From Silvimonas terrae (GTDB lineage Bacteria > Pseudomonadota > Gammaproteobacteria > Burkholderiales > Chitinibacteraceae): a stretch of DNA of 64,000 bases. Positions within the stretch are counted from its first letter, which is position 1. Every line of letters starts with the position of its first letter. Shown piece after piece: positions 8,053 through 19,402 of the stretch. The notes beneath the pieces are model-generated. The model made no database searches. It worked only from the letters and a program-made list of their open reading frames with translations, and was not told the DNA's origin. The DNA is taken from the NCBI RefSeq assembly GCF_014202765.1, contig NZ_JACHHN010000001.1, positions 270,118-334,117 on the forward strand. The letters run 5' to 3'. Position numbers and translations under genes: made by a program.

Positions 8053-8715
8053 ATGCCCCATACCCAGACCAGCGAGCCGCTTGAAGCGGTCCTGAAACTG
8101 GCTGATTTTGTCGCCAGTTCCCGTTTGCCCACCAAGCATGGTGAGTTCACCGCGCACGTCTATCGCTCCCGCCTGGATGGGGTAGAACATGTGGCACTGG
8201 TGGCGGGTGACGTGGCCAATCGTGAGGCCGTGCTGGTGCGTCTGCATTCTGAGTGTCTGACCGGCGATGTGTTTGGCTCACTGCGTTGTGATTGTGGTGA
8301 ACAACTGGATATGGCGCTGGAGCGCATCAACAAGGTGGGTTCTGGCGTCATGCTGTACCTGCGCGGCCAGGAAGGGCGGGGCATCGGTCTGGCGCACAAG
8401 ATTCAGGCCTACGCCTTGCAGGATCAGGGCATGGATACGGTCGACGCCAACACCGCGCAAGGCTTGCCGGTGGATGCGCGCAGCTACGATGCCGCTGCAG
8501 AAATTTTGCTGGATCTGGGTATCCGTTCGGTGCGCTTGATGAGTAACAACCCCAAGAAGCTGGCGGCGCTGGAAGCGGCGGGTGTGCCGGTGGTGGAGCG
8601 GGTGGTGCATCAAGTGGTGCCCAACAAAGAGAACATCCACTACCTGGAAACCAAGCGGGTGCGCATGGGGCACATGCTGTCTGAAGACACGCATCTGAAC
8701 TATCGCAAGTGCTAG
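8053..8715 (+). CDS. ribA: GTP cyclohydrolase II (riboflavin synthesis)
   Basis: This stand-alone 220-residue RibA converts GTP to the diaminohydroxy-pyrimidinone precursor of riboflavin. The zinc ligands are in [20 protein letters not shown] (Cys68, Cys79, Cys81), with the same spacing as E. coli Cys54/65/67, and the catalytic-site phrase [12 protein letters not shown] follows. The ATG at 8053 is preferred because the family similarity begins soon after; a longer version starting at 8008 cannot be excluded. There is no RibB (DHBP synthase) fusion and no FMN riboswitch upstream. A strong bidirectional terminator follows. Confidence 0.96.
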   Translation: MPHTQTSEPLEAVLKLADFVASSRLPTKHGEFTAHVYRSRLDGVEHVALVAGDVANREAVLVRLHSECLTGDVFGSLRCDCGEQLDMALERINKVGSGVMLYLRGQEGRGIGLAHKIQAYALQDQGMDTVDANTAQGLPVDARSYDAAAEILLDLGIRSVRLMSNNPKKLAALEAAGVPVVERVVHQVVPNKENIHYLETKRVRMGHMLSEDTHLNYRKC

Positions 8716-8731
8716 TCAGGCACGTAGCAAC

Positions 8732-8759
8732 AAAAAAGCCGGGCTTGCCCGGCTTTTTT
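8732..8759. terminator. Bidirectional intrinsic terminator between ribA and leuA
   Basis: AAAAAAGCCGGGC / GCCCGGCTTTTTT with a two-base loop. The A and T tracts on both sides allow it to serve the convergent ribA (plus) and leuA (minus) genes. Confidence 0.93.
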
Positions 8760-8777
8760 GGGTCATGCCCGGGTCCG

Positions 8778-10427
8778 TCAGACCTTCGCTGCCCGGTTCA
8801 AGCCGCTGAGCACGGCCTTGATGGCGGCCGTCACAATATCGCTATCCACCCCCACGCCATACAGCGTGCGGCCATCGGGCACGCGCAGTTCCACGTAACA
8901 CGCGGCGCGGGCGTCTTCACCCTTACCCAGTGAATGCTCGTGGTATTCGACAATATGCGCCTTGCCATCCAGCGCGCGGACAAAGGCTTCCAGCGGGCCT
9001 TTGCCTTCGCCGTGTAATTGCACGCGCTGACCTGCCAGGGCGATATCGGCGGTGATAGCAACGCCGCCCGCTTTGGCGCTGTGCAAGTGGTGGGCGTAGT
9101 AAGTCCAGGGTTCGACCGCCCGCAGGTATTCCTGGGTAAAGACCTCATGAATATCGGCGCTGGTGATCTCGCGGCCAGTCTCGTCGGACACGCGCTGGAT
9201 GGCGCGGCTGAACTCAATCTGCATACGCCGGGGCATTTCAAAGCCGTATTCCTGTTGCAGCACAAAGGCCACGCCGCCTTTGCCGGACTGGCTGTTCACA
9301 CGGATCACTGCGTCATAAGTGCGGCCCACATCGGCCGGGTCGATGGGCAGGTAGGGCACATCCCAGAACTCATCCGCCTTTTGTTTGGCCAGACCTTTCT
9401 TGATGGCGTCCTGATGCGAGCCGGAAAACGCCGTGTACACCAGATCGCCGGCGTAGGGGTGGCGCGGGTGGACTGGCAACTGGTTGCAGTGCTCCACCAC
9501 TTCCCGGATGGTATCGATCTGGCTGAAATCCAGCCCTGGATGCACGCCCTGGCTGTACAGGTTCAGCCCCAGCGTCACCAGATCGACATTGCCGGTGCGC
9601 TCGCCATTGCCAAACAAACACCCTTCCACCCGATCCGCGCCAGCCATCACGGCCAGTTCAGCCGCTGCCACCGCCGTACCCCGGTCGTTATGCGGATGGA
9701 CCGACAAGATCACGCTGTCGCGGCGGGCCAGGTTGCGGCTCATCCATTCAATCTGGTCCGCGTAGGTGTTGGGGGTGGACATCTCCACCGTGGCCGGCAG
9801 GTTGATGATCATTTTGCGCTCAGGCGTCGGTTGCCACAGTTCAATCACCGCGTTGCAGACTTCCAGCGCAAATTCAGGCTCGGTGGCGGAGAAAGTCTCT
9901 GGCGAGTACTGGTAGACCCAGTCCGTCTCTGGATATTGCCCGGTGTATTTGCGTACCAGTCGCGTGCCTGCCAGTGCCAGTTGTTTGACGCCTTCACGAT
10001 CCGTATCGAACACAATGCGCCGCCATGCCGGGGCGATGGGGTTGTACAGATGCACGATGGCACGGCGCGAACCCACCAGCGACTCCACGCTGCGTTTGAT
10101 CAGGTCTTCACGCGACTGGGTCAGTACCTCAATGGTGACGTCGTCGGGCACGTGCCGTTCTTCAATCAGCTTGCGCACAAAATCGTAATCGGTTTGCGAG
10201 GCGGAAGGGAAGGCGACCTCGATCTCTTTGAAGCCAATCTCGACCAGCATTTTGAACATGCGCAGTTTCTTCTCGCCGTTCATGGGTTCAATCAGGGACT
10301 GGTTGCCGTCGCGCAGGTCGGTGCTCATCCACACCGGCGGATGGCTAATGCGCTGGTTGGGCCAGGTGCGATCAGGCAAGGCAATGGGGCTGAAGGCGCG
10401 GTACTTGCTGGCTGGATTGGGGTGCAC
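8778..10427 (-). CDS. leuA: 2-isopropylmalate synthase, long (type 2) form
   Basis: This 549-residue enzyme condenses acetyl-CoA with 2-oxoisovalerate, the first committed step of leucine synthesis. The N-terminal HMGL-like TIM barrel shows [17 protein letters not shown], with the catalytic Arg and metal-binding Asp, and the metal histidines in [13 protein letters not shown]. The C-terminal part includes [15 protein letters not shown], then the LeuA dimer/allosteric domain that mediates leucine feedback. Length and N-terminal sequence fit the yeast/actinobacterial-like form rather than the shorter ~515-residue E. coli form. A good RBS (AGGAG) precedes the ATG. It is a single-gene unit with its own promoter in an AT-rich leader; no leuBCD is nearby. 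Confidence 0.95.
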   Translation of the reverse strand: MHPNPASKYRAFSPIALPDRTWPNQRISHPPVWMSTDLRDGNQSLIEPMNGEKKLRMFKMLVEIGFKEIEVAFPSASQTDYDFVRKLIEERHVPDDVTIEVLTQSREDLIKRSVESLVGSRRAIVHLYNPIAPAWRRIVFDTDREGVKQLALAGTRLVRKYTGQYPETDWVYQYSPETFSATEPEFALEVCNAVIELWQPTPERKMIINLPATVEMSTPNTYADQIEWMSRNLARRDSVILSVHPHNDRGTAVAAAELAVMAGADRVEGCLFGNGERTGNVDLVTLGLNLYSQGVHPGLDFSQIDTIREVVEHCNQLPVHPRHPYAGDLVYTAFSGSHQDAIKKGLAKQKADEFWDVPYLPIDPADVGRTYDAVIRVNSQSGKGGVAFVLQQEYGFEMPRRMQIEFSRAIQRVSDETGREITSADIHEVFTQEYLRAVEPWTYYAHHLHSAKAGGVAITADIALAGQRVQLHGEGKGPLEAFVRALDGKAHIVEYHEHSLGKGEDARAACYVELRVPDGRTLYGVGVDSDIVTAAIKAVLSGLNRAAKV

Positions 10428-10495
10428 GGCAGTCTCCTGATAAGTTAATTTGGACTAAATGTATAAAATAAGGTTTGAAGTTTTGGCTTTTGTTA

Positions 10496-10525
10496 AATTT
10501 ATGGTGTTATTTGCCGAGTTGTCAA
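10496..10525 (-). promoter_or_regulatory. Putative sigma-70 promoter of leuA
   Basis: On the minus strand TTGACA (10520-10525) and TAAATT (10496-10501) are separated by 18 bases in an unusually AT-rich stretch, about 70 bases upstream of the leuA start. I saw no leucine-rich leader peptide or attenuator. Confidence 0.6.
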
Positions 10526-10616
10526 ACGATATTTTAGATTTTACGTCCAATTCATAATGGATATGCTTGTGCGTTTTACAATATGTCCGATATGACGTTG
10601 TATGAGCACCAAAACA

Positions 10617-10645
10617 AAACGGCCCGCACAGGGCGGGCCGTTTTT
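10617..10645 (-). terminator. Intrinsic terminator of the sugar-efflux MFS gene
   Basis: A GC-rich inverted repeat (CGGCCCGC / GCGGGCCG, four-base loop) with flanking A and T tracts lies 20 bases past the minus-strand stop at 10666 and upstream of the leuA promoter, insulating the two units. Confidence 0.9.
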
Positions 10646-10665
10646 GAAGTACACGTCGGTCAGGG

Positions 10666-11850
10666 TCAGACGTCTTTCATGCGGAAACAACAGAACAGCG
10701 CGGTACAGACACTCACCACGGCCACATAGAACACCGCGTGATAGCCCCAGAGTTCTGCCACCGCGCCAGCAATGGCCCCGGCGATAATCGAGCCGGTCCG
10801 TGTGCTGGTGGCAAACAGGGTGGTTGCCATGCCAATCTGGCCGGGCATGACGTCCTGAAAATACAGCATGCCAATCCCGGCAATGATGCCGATGAAAATG
10901 GCGTTCAATAGCTGCATGGCAATCATGGCGTATTCGTTGGAAATCAACGTCATGCAGATGTAAAACAACACGCCCGCAGCAGTGGCAAAGCGCATCATGC
11001 TGCGTTTGCCAAAACGGCGGGTGTAGTAACCCGCAATCAGCATGGCCGGGATTTCCAGCGCTGCGGCCGTGCCCATCAAGATGCCGACGGTACGCTCTGG
11101 CAAGCCCAGGTCACGCGTGACGTAGAGTGGCATGGTGATCAAATACATGCTGTTGCAGGTCCACATCAACGTACAGCCAATGAACAGCAAACGCACCTGC
11201 GGATCACGCCACCAGCTCACCCGTGCGTGATGCGCGGCGGGGTGGTGTTTACGGGCGGGCAAGTCGGGCAGCACTTTCCAGACAATCAGCGCACAGCCCA
11301 GAAAAGCGGCGGCAGCACCCAGATACATGACCGGAAAGCCATAACCGATGGCCAGCGCGAAGGCCAGCGGTGGCCCAATCACCCAGGCCAGTGAAATCTG
11401 CGCCCGCATGATGGAGTTGAACATGACCGCTTCACGGCCGGAGTGATCGGCGTGCTCGCGCGCCAGGGCAAAGACTTGCGGGTTGCCCGTGCCGCCAAAA
11501 CTGCCCAGCACCACGCCCACGGTAATCAGCAGCAGGTAATGGCGATCAAACGCAAACAGCACACAGCCGAGCATGCCCAGTAAACAGCACCAGACAATCA
11601 GCATGCGGCGGTTGATGCCTTTGTCAGAGTGATGTGCCAGCCACTGGCTGATCAGAATGCCGATGATGGCGCTGACGGTGTAAAAGGTGCCGACCAGAAT
11701 CGGCCGCACGCCCACTTCGCCGCTCAAAAAGAGGCTGAGCGTGGGCACTTGCAGCGCGCCGGCGGTGCCGGTCAGGAAGGCCACCACCAGGAAAGCGGCA
11801 GAAGCGAGGTCAGGCTTTTGCCTGTAATACAAAGCGGTCAGGGCGCGCAT
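10666..11850 (-). CDS. SetA/SotA-like sugar efflux transporter (MFS)
   Basis: This 394-residue protein has twelve predicted helices. SET-family transporters export lactose, glucosides or other sugars and sugar phosphate analogues. Features like the E. coli Set proteins (about 392 residues) are FLTGTAGALQVPTLSLFLS in helix 1, SQWLAHHSDKGINRRMLIVW around the cytoplasmic loop 2-3 motif, GSFGGTGNPQVFALAREHAD, and RAQISLAWVIGPPLAFALA in helix 5. The specific substrate cannot be read from sequence. The ATG at 11850 has no strong RBS at normal spacing; the only AAGGG lies inside an upstream dyad (11858-11886). No adjacent sugar-catabolic gene is visible. Confidence 0.85.
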   Translation of the reverse strand: MRALTALYYRQKPDLASAAFLVVAFLTGTAGALQVPTLSLFLSGEVGVRPILVGTFYTVSAIIGILISQWLAHHSDKGINRRMLIVWCCLLGMLGCVLFAFDRHYLLLITVGVVLGSFGGTGNPQVFALAREHADHSGREAVMFNSIMRAQISLAWVIGPPLAFALAIGYGFPVMYLGAAAAFLGCALIVWKVLPDLPARKHHPAAHHARVSWWRDPQVRLLFIGCTLMWTCNSMYLITMPLYVTRDLGLPERTVGILMGTAAALEIPAMLIAGYYTRRFGKRSMMRFATAAGVLFYICMTLISNEYAMIAMQLLNAIFIGIIAGIGMLYFQDVMPGQIGMATTLFATSTRTGSIIAGAIAGAVAELWGYHAVFYVAVVSVCTALFCCFRMKDV

Positions 11851-11857
11851 GATCTAT

Positions 11858-11886
11858 GCCGGCCCTTATTCCGGAATAACGCCGGC
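11858..11886. promoter_or_regulatory. 29-bp dyad immediately upstream of the sugar-efflux gene
   Basis: A perfect 14-bp palindrome TTATTCCGGAATAA (11866-11879) is flanked by GCCGGC on both sides, giving a near-continuous dyad that ends eight bases before the start codon. It could be a repressor operator or an mRNA hairpin that hides the ribosome binding site. The rest of the 416-base gap (11887-12266) holds AT-rich sequence and a REP-bounded element. Confidence 0.5.
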
Positions 11887-12075
11887 TTGGGGTCGAGGCA
11901 GCAGGTAAGAAATTTCAAAAGAAACAATTAAAACTATTTCGCAGTGTATTAAACGCTTGTCATTTTCTCACGCGGGTTTTTGTCACCGTTTGTGCCGGGG
12001 TTGTCCTGCATGGGTAAAAGGGGGATGAGTGGTGGGGAGTGGGGGGGGGATAAACCGGTACGCCCCCCTTAACTT

Positions 12076-12210
12076 GTCATTCCGATCCTGAGCCGGAATC
12101 CAGGTGTAATCAAGTGTGCCGAAGGCACTGAAAATGGGTTGACAGTGGTTTGCGGGGGATAAGCCCGCCTGCAGCGGGCGGACTGGATTCCGGCGTTCGC
12201 CGGAATGACG
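12076..12210 (+). repeat. REP-bounded ~135-bp dispersed element, copy 2
   Basis: The layout is the same as at 7416-7551: GTCATTCC...GAGCCGGAATCCAGG, GTGTGCCGAAGGCACTGA, GCCCGCCTGCAGCGGGCGGA, then GGATTCCGGCGTTCGCCGGA and ATGACG. The interior is clearly related to copy 1 but diverged, so this is an old family and not a recent insertion. Confidence 0.85.
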
Positions 12211-12266
12211 AAGTGGGGGTGGGCGTGAACAGGGGGTTGCAACGGGTTGGCAGCGACGCACACACC

Positions 12267-13904
12267 TCACACTTCCGGCAGCGCGCGCTGCAACAACAGC
12301 TTTACCTCCCGCACCTGCGCCCCATACTGGCTGGCCGTCGCATTCAAGCGGCCGTGACACCAGGCGTCGGCGACTGCGGCGTTGCCGTTTTCCAGCAAGA
12401 CCGCCGCGCAGGCCAGGTGAATCAGCCGCTCGGCAAGATCCCGCATGCGATGTTCCTCTGGCGTGGCCAGCAGCGGCGGGATCACGGTAAAGGCCACGGC
12501 AAAGGCCGGGTGCACGCGGGACAGCGGGGCGAGCCAGTTTTCCAGCGCATCACGCGTGTCTGGTTCTTTGGACAACGCCCGCATGATATCCAGCGCCATG
12601 ATGTTGCCGGAGCCCTCCCAGATGGCATTGACCGGCATTTCACGATAAAGGCGCGGCAAGTCGCTCTCTTCGATGTAGCCATTCCCGCCCAGCACCTCCA
12701 TGGCTTCCACCACAAACCCCGCGCCGCGTTTGCAGATCAGGTATTTGGCAGCCGGGGTCAGAATGCGCGCCAGGGCTTGTTCGTGGGCCTGGGCTTGCGG
12801 GCGCCGCCAGTGGGCCAACCGCAGCAAGAGGGCGGTGTAGCCTTCCAGCTCCAATGCCAGATCAGCCAGCACGCAGGCCATCAAAGGATGTTCGATCAAG
12901 GCTTTACCAAAGCTGTGCCGATGGCGCGCGTGGTAAAGCGCCAGCGACAGGGCGCGCCGCATCAGGCCGGTGCTGCCCAGCGCACAATCAAACCGGGTGT
13001 GGCTACCCATTTCCAGGATGGTGCGGCCGCCTTTGCCTTCCTCGCCAACCAGCCAGCCTTGCGCGTTGTGAAACTCCACTTCGGCGCTAGCGTTGGCGCG
13101 GTTGCCCAGTTTGTCTTTGAGTCGTTCCAGGGCAATTGCGTTGCGGCGGCCATCGGGCAGGATGCGGGGCAGCAAAAAGCAGGATAGCCCGCCTGGCGCC
13201 TGCGCCAGGACCAGGTGCCCATCACTTTGCGGCACCGAAAAAAACCACTTGTGACCGTTCAGCGTGTACATGCCGTCGCCACCGGGCTCCGCCCTGGTTG
13301 TATTGGCCCGAACGTCTGAACCGCCCTGTTTTTCGGTCATGCCCATGCCGATCAGCAAGCCGCGTTTGGCCGATGCTGGCGCATCGGACGGGTCATACAA
13401 GGGCGATTGCAGGGGCGAGAGCCAGTCTGCGCACGGCGCGCCATCACGCAGCAAGGTGTTCTGCAGGACCGGGATCGCCCCATAGGTCATGGTCACGGGG
13501 CACAGCGTGCCGGCTTCGACCTGCGCATGCAGCATGAAACGCGCGGCGCGGGCTGTGGCGTTGTCGTCGGCCCAGTAACCATTGTGCAAGCGACTGGCGG
13601 TGACTTCCGTCATCAACTGGTGCCACGCGGGGTTGAACTCCACCCGATCAATGCGCCGACCACCCGCGTCATAGCGGACCAGTTCCGGCCCGTGGCGGTT
13701 GGCCTGCCGGCCCAGCGCAAAAGTTTCCGGTGTGCCCAGACGCGCACCCAGGCGCGTTAGAGTCTGGCTGTGATCCTGACCTGCTGACTCTGCGGCCAAT
13801 GCCTCCCGCAAGGGCAGATCGGCCAGGAACAGGTTGTAGTCATCCAGTGGCTGTGGCTGGTTAAGCGGGTCTGCGGGGAGAGGGTTGGGTGTCATGCCGG
13901 TCAT
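12267..13904 (-). CDS. aidB: AidB-like acyl-CoA dehydrogenase family protein
   Basis: The 545 residues align along their whole length with E. coli AidB (541), an FAD protein induced by alkylating agents that binds DNA and protects or detoxifies; its exact reaction is debated. Conserved stretches include ARFMLHAQVEAGTLCPVTMT, LIGMGMTEKQGGSDV, GHKWFFSVPQSD, LERLKDKLGNRANAS, HTRFDCALGS, EVLGGNGYIEES and REMPVNAIWEGSGNIM. No Ada-type regulator is adjacent. It lies downstream of a small lipoprotein gene on the same strand (74-base gap). The last coding bases run into CACACCTCACAC-like sequence resembling the heptamer repeat at 7596-7630. Confidence 0.92.
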   Translation of the reverse strand: MTGMTPNPLPADPLNQPQPLDDYNLFLADLPLREALAAESAGQDHSQTLTRLGARLGTPETFALGRQANRHGPELVRYDAGGRRIDRVEFNPAWHQLMTEVTASRLHNGYWADDNATARAARFMLHAQVEAGTLCPVTMTYGAIPVLQNTLLRDGAPCADWLSPLQSPLYDPSDAPASAKRGLLIGMGMTEKQGGSDVRANTTRAEPGGDGMYTLNGHKWFFSVPQSDGHLVLAQAPGGLSCFLLPRILPDGRRNAIALERLKDKLGNRANASAEVEFHNAQGWLVGEEGKGGRTILEMGSHTRFDCALGSTGLMRRALSLALYHARHRHSFGKALIEHPLMACVLADLALELEGYTALLLRLAHWRRPQAQAHEQALARILTPAAKYLICKRGAGFVVEAMEVLGGNGYIEESDLPRLYREMPVNAIWEGSGNIMALDIMRALSKEPDTRDALENWLAPLSRVHPAFAVAFTVIPPLLATPEEHRMRDLAERLIHLACAAVLLENGNAAVADAWCHGRLNATASQYGAQVREVKLLLQRALPEV

Positions 13905-13978
13905 CCGGAAGCAAGCGCATGACTCAGGCTAGACCGGCGCGGCGCCTAACGACAAGCCGCACCGCCCGGTAGTGACAG

Positions 13979-14245
13979 TTAATGTTTTTGCAGGTCTTTG
14001 GTCAGCACCACACCGTTGACAAGGCGCAAGGTGATGACGGTGCCGTGGGATTCCCACACGGCGTTTTCGCCACTGATGCCCAGCAGCGAACTACTCTCGG
14101 TCTTGTCTGGTTCGCCCAGAATTTGCACCACATCGGCCCGGGCCATGCCGGTATCGATTTTGGCGTAATTTTCTGCCGTGATCTTGCTGCAGGCGCTCAG
14201 CGCAAGGGTGAGTACGGCGGCGGCGAGCAGGATTTTGGGTTTCAT
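13979..14245 (-). CDS. Small BamE/SmpA-like outer-membrane lipoprotein
   Basis: An 88-residue protein with a lipoprotein signal (MKPKILLAAAVLTLALSAC, lipid-accepting Cys19) and a compact domain whose YAKIDTGMARADVVQILGEP resembles the SmpA/OmlA (DUF3862-type) fold. Members of this fold sit in the periplasm on lipid anchors, and some assist outer-membrane assembly. BamE itself is usually longer and linked to fur, so this is a paralogue-like protein. The ATG at 14245 has AGAGGAAACC directly upstream. It lies between lysR and aidB on the same strand. Confidence 0.8.
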   Translation of the reverse strand: MKPKILLAAAVLTLALSACSKITAENYAKIDTGMARADVVQILGEPDKTESSSLLGISGENAVWESHGTVITLRLVNGVVLTKDLQKH

Positions 14246-14340
14246 GGTTTCCTCTTGGGCTTGTCTGGCTGAGTTTGCCGGGCAGTTTAACCTGGCGGCC
14301 GGGGCCTGCCGTTGGCCCGCGCCAGCCGCTGCGGCGTGGT

Positions 14341-15249
14341 TCACAGCAAACCAGGTAACTTTTCGCCCAGGAAGTCCAGAAAACATCGAATCCGCGCCGA
14401 TAAGCCCGTGTTGCGGTAATACACCGCATGGATGGGCTGGTAGGTCGCCATGCTGGCTTGCGGCAAGACTTCGACCAACCGCCCGCTGGCCCGGGCCTTG
14501 GCTGTCATGAAGTCAGACAGGCATGCAATGCCGTTGCCATGTTCAGCCAGTTGCAGCACGGATTCGCCACTGGAGCACACCAGCGCCGGGTTAATGATGT
14601 AACCGTCGCCATCGGCATGGCGCAGTGGCCAGTTGTTGAGCGATTCGGGCTGGCTAAAGCCAATCAGCGCGTGCTGTGCCAGCGCGGTCACGTCTTCTGG
14701 CATGCCGCGCTGGGCCAGATAGCCTGGCGCGGCCAGCACCCGCAGGCGCGAATGCCCCATAAACCGTGCATGCAATGAAGAGTCCTGCAATTGTCCGTGG
14801 CGGATGGCAATGTCTGTGCGCTGTTCCAGCAAATCAATGATGGTATCGCTGGCGTTCAGTTCCAGCGCAATGCCCGGATAACGCTCCCGGAACTCGGCCA
14901 CCAGCGGCACGATGACATGCAGGATGAACGGGAACGCGCCATTCACGCGCAGCCGCCCGGCGGGGTGTTCGCGGCGCACCGCCAGTTCTTCCTCAGCATC
15001 GTCGATGGCGGCAATGATCTTGCGCGCATTGGCTAAAAACAGCCGGCCTTCTTCAGTGAGTTCCAGCCGCCGCGTGGTGCGGTTGAGCAGGGTGGTGGAC
15101 AACTTTTGTTCAAGGCGGGTCAGCGCACGGCTGATGCCGGACGTGGTCTGGTCTAGTTGCTGGGCGGCCCCGGTGATTGATCCGGTATCGACCACGGTGA
15201 CAAACGCCAGCAATTCTTCGGTACTGGTTTTCATTTGTTGATTATTCAT
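14341..15249 (-). CDS. LysR-family transcriptional regulator
   Basis: A 302-residue LTTR. The N-terminal winged HTH (ELLAFVTVVDTGSITGAAQQ, SGISRALTRLEQKL, TTRRLELTEEGRLF) is followed by a periplasmic-binding-like effector domain with GRLRVNGAFPFILHVIVPL. It belongs to the CrgA/AaeR-like type common in proteobacteria. The frame is open upstream into rsgA, but homology starts at MNNQQMKTSTEE; the second Met (15234) is an alternative. A terminator separates it from rsgA. The target is unknown; the lipoprotein and aidB downstream, or divergent genes elsewhere, are possible. Confidence 0.93.
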   Translation of the reverse strand: MNNQQMKTSTEELLAFVTVVDTGSITGAAQQLDQTTSGISRALTRLEQKLSTTLLNRTTRRLELTEEGRLFLANARKIIAAIDDAEEELAVRREHPAGRLRVNGAFPFILHVIVPLVAEFRERYPGIALELNASDTIIDLLEQRTDIAIRHGQLQDSSLHARFMGHSRLRVLAAPGYLAQRGMPEDVTALAQHALIGFSQPESLNNWPLRHADGDGYIINPALVCSSGESVLQLAEHGNGIACLSDFMTAKARASGRLVEVLPQASMATYQPIHAVYYRNTGLSARIRCFLDFLGEKLPGLL

Positions 15250-15282
15250 CAAGTCTGGCCAGATGCAACAGGCCATTGCTGC

Positions 15283-15313
15283 AAAAAAACGGAGCGCCCG
15301 ACCAGCGCCCCGT
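15283..15313 (-). terminator. Intrinsic terminator of rsgA
   Basis: On the minus strand ACGGGGCGC / GCGCTCCGT form a nine-base stem with one mismatch and a seven-base loop, followed by seven T residues, starting seven bases past the rsgA stop. Confidence 0.88.
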
Positions 15314-15319
15314 ATCGCG

Positions 15320-16393
15320 TTAGCTACCGCGTTTTTCCCGCGCCCGGGCCGCACCTGCCTTGCCGATGGCTTTCCAGCGCGCGGTTTCGGTTTTGCGCTC
15401 CAGGGCTGTTTGCTGGCCGCGCCGCGCTTCCCGCAGCAACTTGTGGTAATTGCGCAGCCGATCCGGCGCGACAGCGTCACGCACCGCGCAATCGGGTTCG
15501 TCCTGGTGCTGGCAATCCCGAAAACGGCAATGCGCCGCCAGTTGGTCGATATCGTCAAACCCGGCGTTAATGCCGGCCTCGTCGGTATCGGGCCGCCAGG
15601 TGCGCAAACCGGGCGTATCGATGATGCACGCGCCCGTGGGTAGCCGGTGGAGCGAACGCGCCGTGGTGGTGTGCCGGCCGCGTCCATCGCCGGATCGCAC
15701 CGCACCGGTGGCCTGGCCGGTGGCGTGGCTGAGCGTATTGGTGAGGGTGGATTTACCCGCACCGCTACTGCCCAGCAGGACCAGCGTTTGCCCGGCGCCC
15801 AGCCACGGCGCCAGCAGTTGCCCTGTGGCATCGTCCAGCCCGTTAAGGGCCAGCACCGGGATATCTGCGGGCAGGCGTTCTTGTAGTTCAGCCAGTTTGT
15901 CTGCGGCATCCGGGCTGATATCGGCCTTGGTCAGTACGGCCACGGCGGTAATCCCGGCGGCACGGGTAAATGCCACATAGCGCTCCAGCCGGCGCGGGTT
16001 GAAGTCCAGATCCAGCCCCATGACCAGCAAGGCCGTATCGACATTGCTGGCCAGCGGCTGCCGCCGGCCGTCGTTGGCGCGCCGGGCCAGATGCTTGGTC
16101 GGCGGCAATAGCTGGGCCACCCAGCGTTCACCCAGGGCGTTGGTTTGCACGATGACCCAGTCTCCCACCGCAAGGGCCGTGGCGCGAGCATGTAACGTAT
16201 CGGCCAGTCTGGGGAGCACGCGGGCGCTGTGTTCATCTGCGCCATCGTGCACGGTCAGGCAATCCCGCTGGATTTCCGTGACCCGTAGCAACGCGGCGGG
16301 TTCGTTGACGGGGTTGCTGTAAAGCTGATTGACCACGGTCTGGTTGAGGCCAATGGATTGCAATTGCGGATAGTTGAAGGTGACTTCAAACAT
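15320..16393 (-). CDS. rsgA: Ribosome small-subunit-dependent GTPase RsgA
   Basis: A 357-residue circularly permuted GTPase that acts in late 30S maturation. An N-terminal OB-like domain is followed by motifs in permuted order: G4 VLTKADIS, G1 GSSGAGKST, switch region GRHTTTARSLH, G3 DTPGLR. The C-terminal zinc knuckle reads CRFRDCQHQDEPDC. The start at 16393 is preferred because ACAGGA would lie at reasonable distance, whereas the ATG at 16405 sits directly against it; the two differ by four residues. It is monocistronic with its own terminator. Confidence 0.93.
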   Translation of the reverse strand: MFEVTFNYPQLQSIGLNQTVVNQLYSNPVNEPAALLRVTEIQRDCLTVHDGADEHSARVLPRLADTLHARATALAVGDWVIVQTNALGERWVAQLLPPTKHLARRANDGRRQPLASNVDTALLVMGLDLDFNPRRLERYVAFTRAAGITAVAVLTKADISPDAADKLAELQERLPADIPVLALNGLDDATGQLLAPWLGAGQTLVLLGSSGAGKSTLTNTLSHATGQATGAVRSGDGRGRHTTTARSLHRLPTGACIIDTPGLRTWRPDTDEAGINAGFDDIDQLAAHCRFRDCQHQDEPDCAVRDAVAPDRLRNYHKLLREARRGQQTALERKTETARWKAIGKAGAARAREKRGS

Positions 16394-16769
16394 GGTGTCC
16401 GTCATTCCTGTTTCTGGTCTGCCGGCGACGCGCGCAGGCACACGCTGCGTGATGAAAACGCAGCAACGAGAAGAATGCAGGTCGGCCATGCCCGAGAAGG
16501 GCGAAGAAATCGTGGCGGGCTGTCAGCGCATGCCGTCAATACGCGCAGGGCGCGGACAACAGCGGCAAGACTTCATTTCAGGATAAAGCGTGAGCGCCCG
16601 CTCAGGCGTTGACCGACAGGAGGGCAAGATCAGTTGTACGCATCTTTGGGTGCTCCTGTGGTGGTGGGGTGGAGGCGCAACTTTGCGCTTTTGCGGTTGG
16701 GGTTGTCAAAGTGGCAGGGGGCAGAGGGTGCGGTTTATGCAACTCCGGGGTGTGTAGTTCTGGGGGTAG

Positions 16770-16800
16770 GGTGGATTCTGAGTGGTAGCGACAATCCACC
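16770..16800 (-). repeat. 31-nt hairpin repeat (diverged copy) in the rsgA-fadH gap
   Basis: Perfect eight-base arms GGTGGATT / AATCCACC enclose CTGAGTGGTAGCGAC. Four better-conserved copies lie at 4661, 25498, 44204 and 50346. The surrounding gap (16394-16932) contains short, unconvincing ORFs and the fadH terminator but no gene I can support. Confidence 0.8.
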
Positions 16801-16866
16801 TTGGCTGGTTTCGAACCTGAACCGCTATTAGCCGCCAGCAGCAAGTGGCGGTACCAGTCCAAAACC

Positions 16867-16896
16867 AAAAAGCCCGGCATACCAGCCAGGCTTTTG
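16867..16896 (-). terminator. Intrinsic terminator of fadH
   Basis: On the minus strand AAAAGCCTGGC / GCCGGGCTTTTT with a six-base loop lies about 40 bases after the fadH stop, followed by a T-rich stretch. Confidence 0.85.
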
Positions 16897-16932
16897 TAGA
16901 GCAGGTAACCAGGGCAGCAAGCCCCAAAAAAA

Positions 16933-19071
<2,139 letters not shown>

Positions 19072-19218
19072 CTAAGGGATTTCCTGAGGCCGCGTGTTTA
19101 ATGGGTTCTGGCAGGAAAAGGCGGGGTAGGTGTCGTCGGTGTTACATCGGCTTGCACAGAAATTTCGCCAGATTGCAAGTGATATCCCGAAAAAAATAGT
19201 CAATAAAAATATATTTGC

Positions 19219-19237
19219 TGGACGGTACAGTCTAGAC
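19219..19237. promoter_or_regulatory. Candidate operator upstream of the RND efflux operon
   Basis: TGGAC-N6-GTCTA (one mismatch) overlaps the perfect palindrome GTCTAGAC. It lies about 170 bases upstream of the first efflux gene, in the AT-rich part of the 451-base gap between fadH and the operon. TetR-type efflux repressors use sites of this general kind, but no regulator gene is adjacent. The rest of the gap holds nothing I can name. Confidence 0.28.
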
Positions 19238-19402
19238 GAGCCCCACCTGACTGATTATGATGCTGTTCTTGTTACCGGGCTGATCGCGTGCCCGCCGTTC
19301 GCAATGTCGGTCAGGCGCAAGCCGCTTGCCGGTTTTGTTCCTCTGCGGCTGTGGGCTTTACCCAGGCTCTGCTGCAGGGCTGATCGTACTTTCGGGATTG
19401 TC

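Noticed and set aside
9018-10448. 476-codon open frame on the plus strand opposite leuA
   Set aside because: It lies wholly within leuA, shows the composition of an antisense frame and no protein motif.
10428-10600. Possible leucine attenuator upstream of leuA
   Set aside because: No short ORF with consecutive Leu codons and no terminator/antiterminator pair; the only hairpin belongs to the neighbouring gene.
15250-15909. Upstream extension of the LysR gene to 522 residues
   Set aside because: The extra N-terminal part is an out-of-frame reading of rsgA; LTTR homology starts at 15249 or 15234.
16452-16586. Small plus-strand ORF upstream of rsgA
   Set aside because: It overlaps the divergent rsgA leader, has no RBS at proper spacing and no recognisable features.
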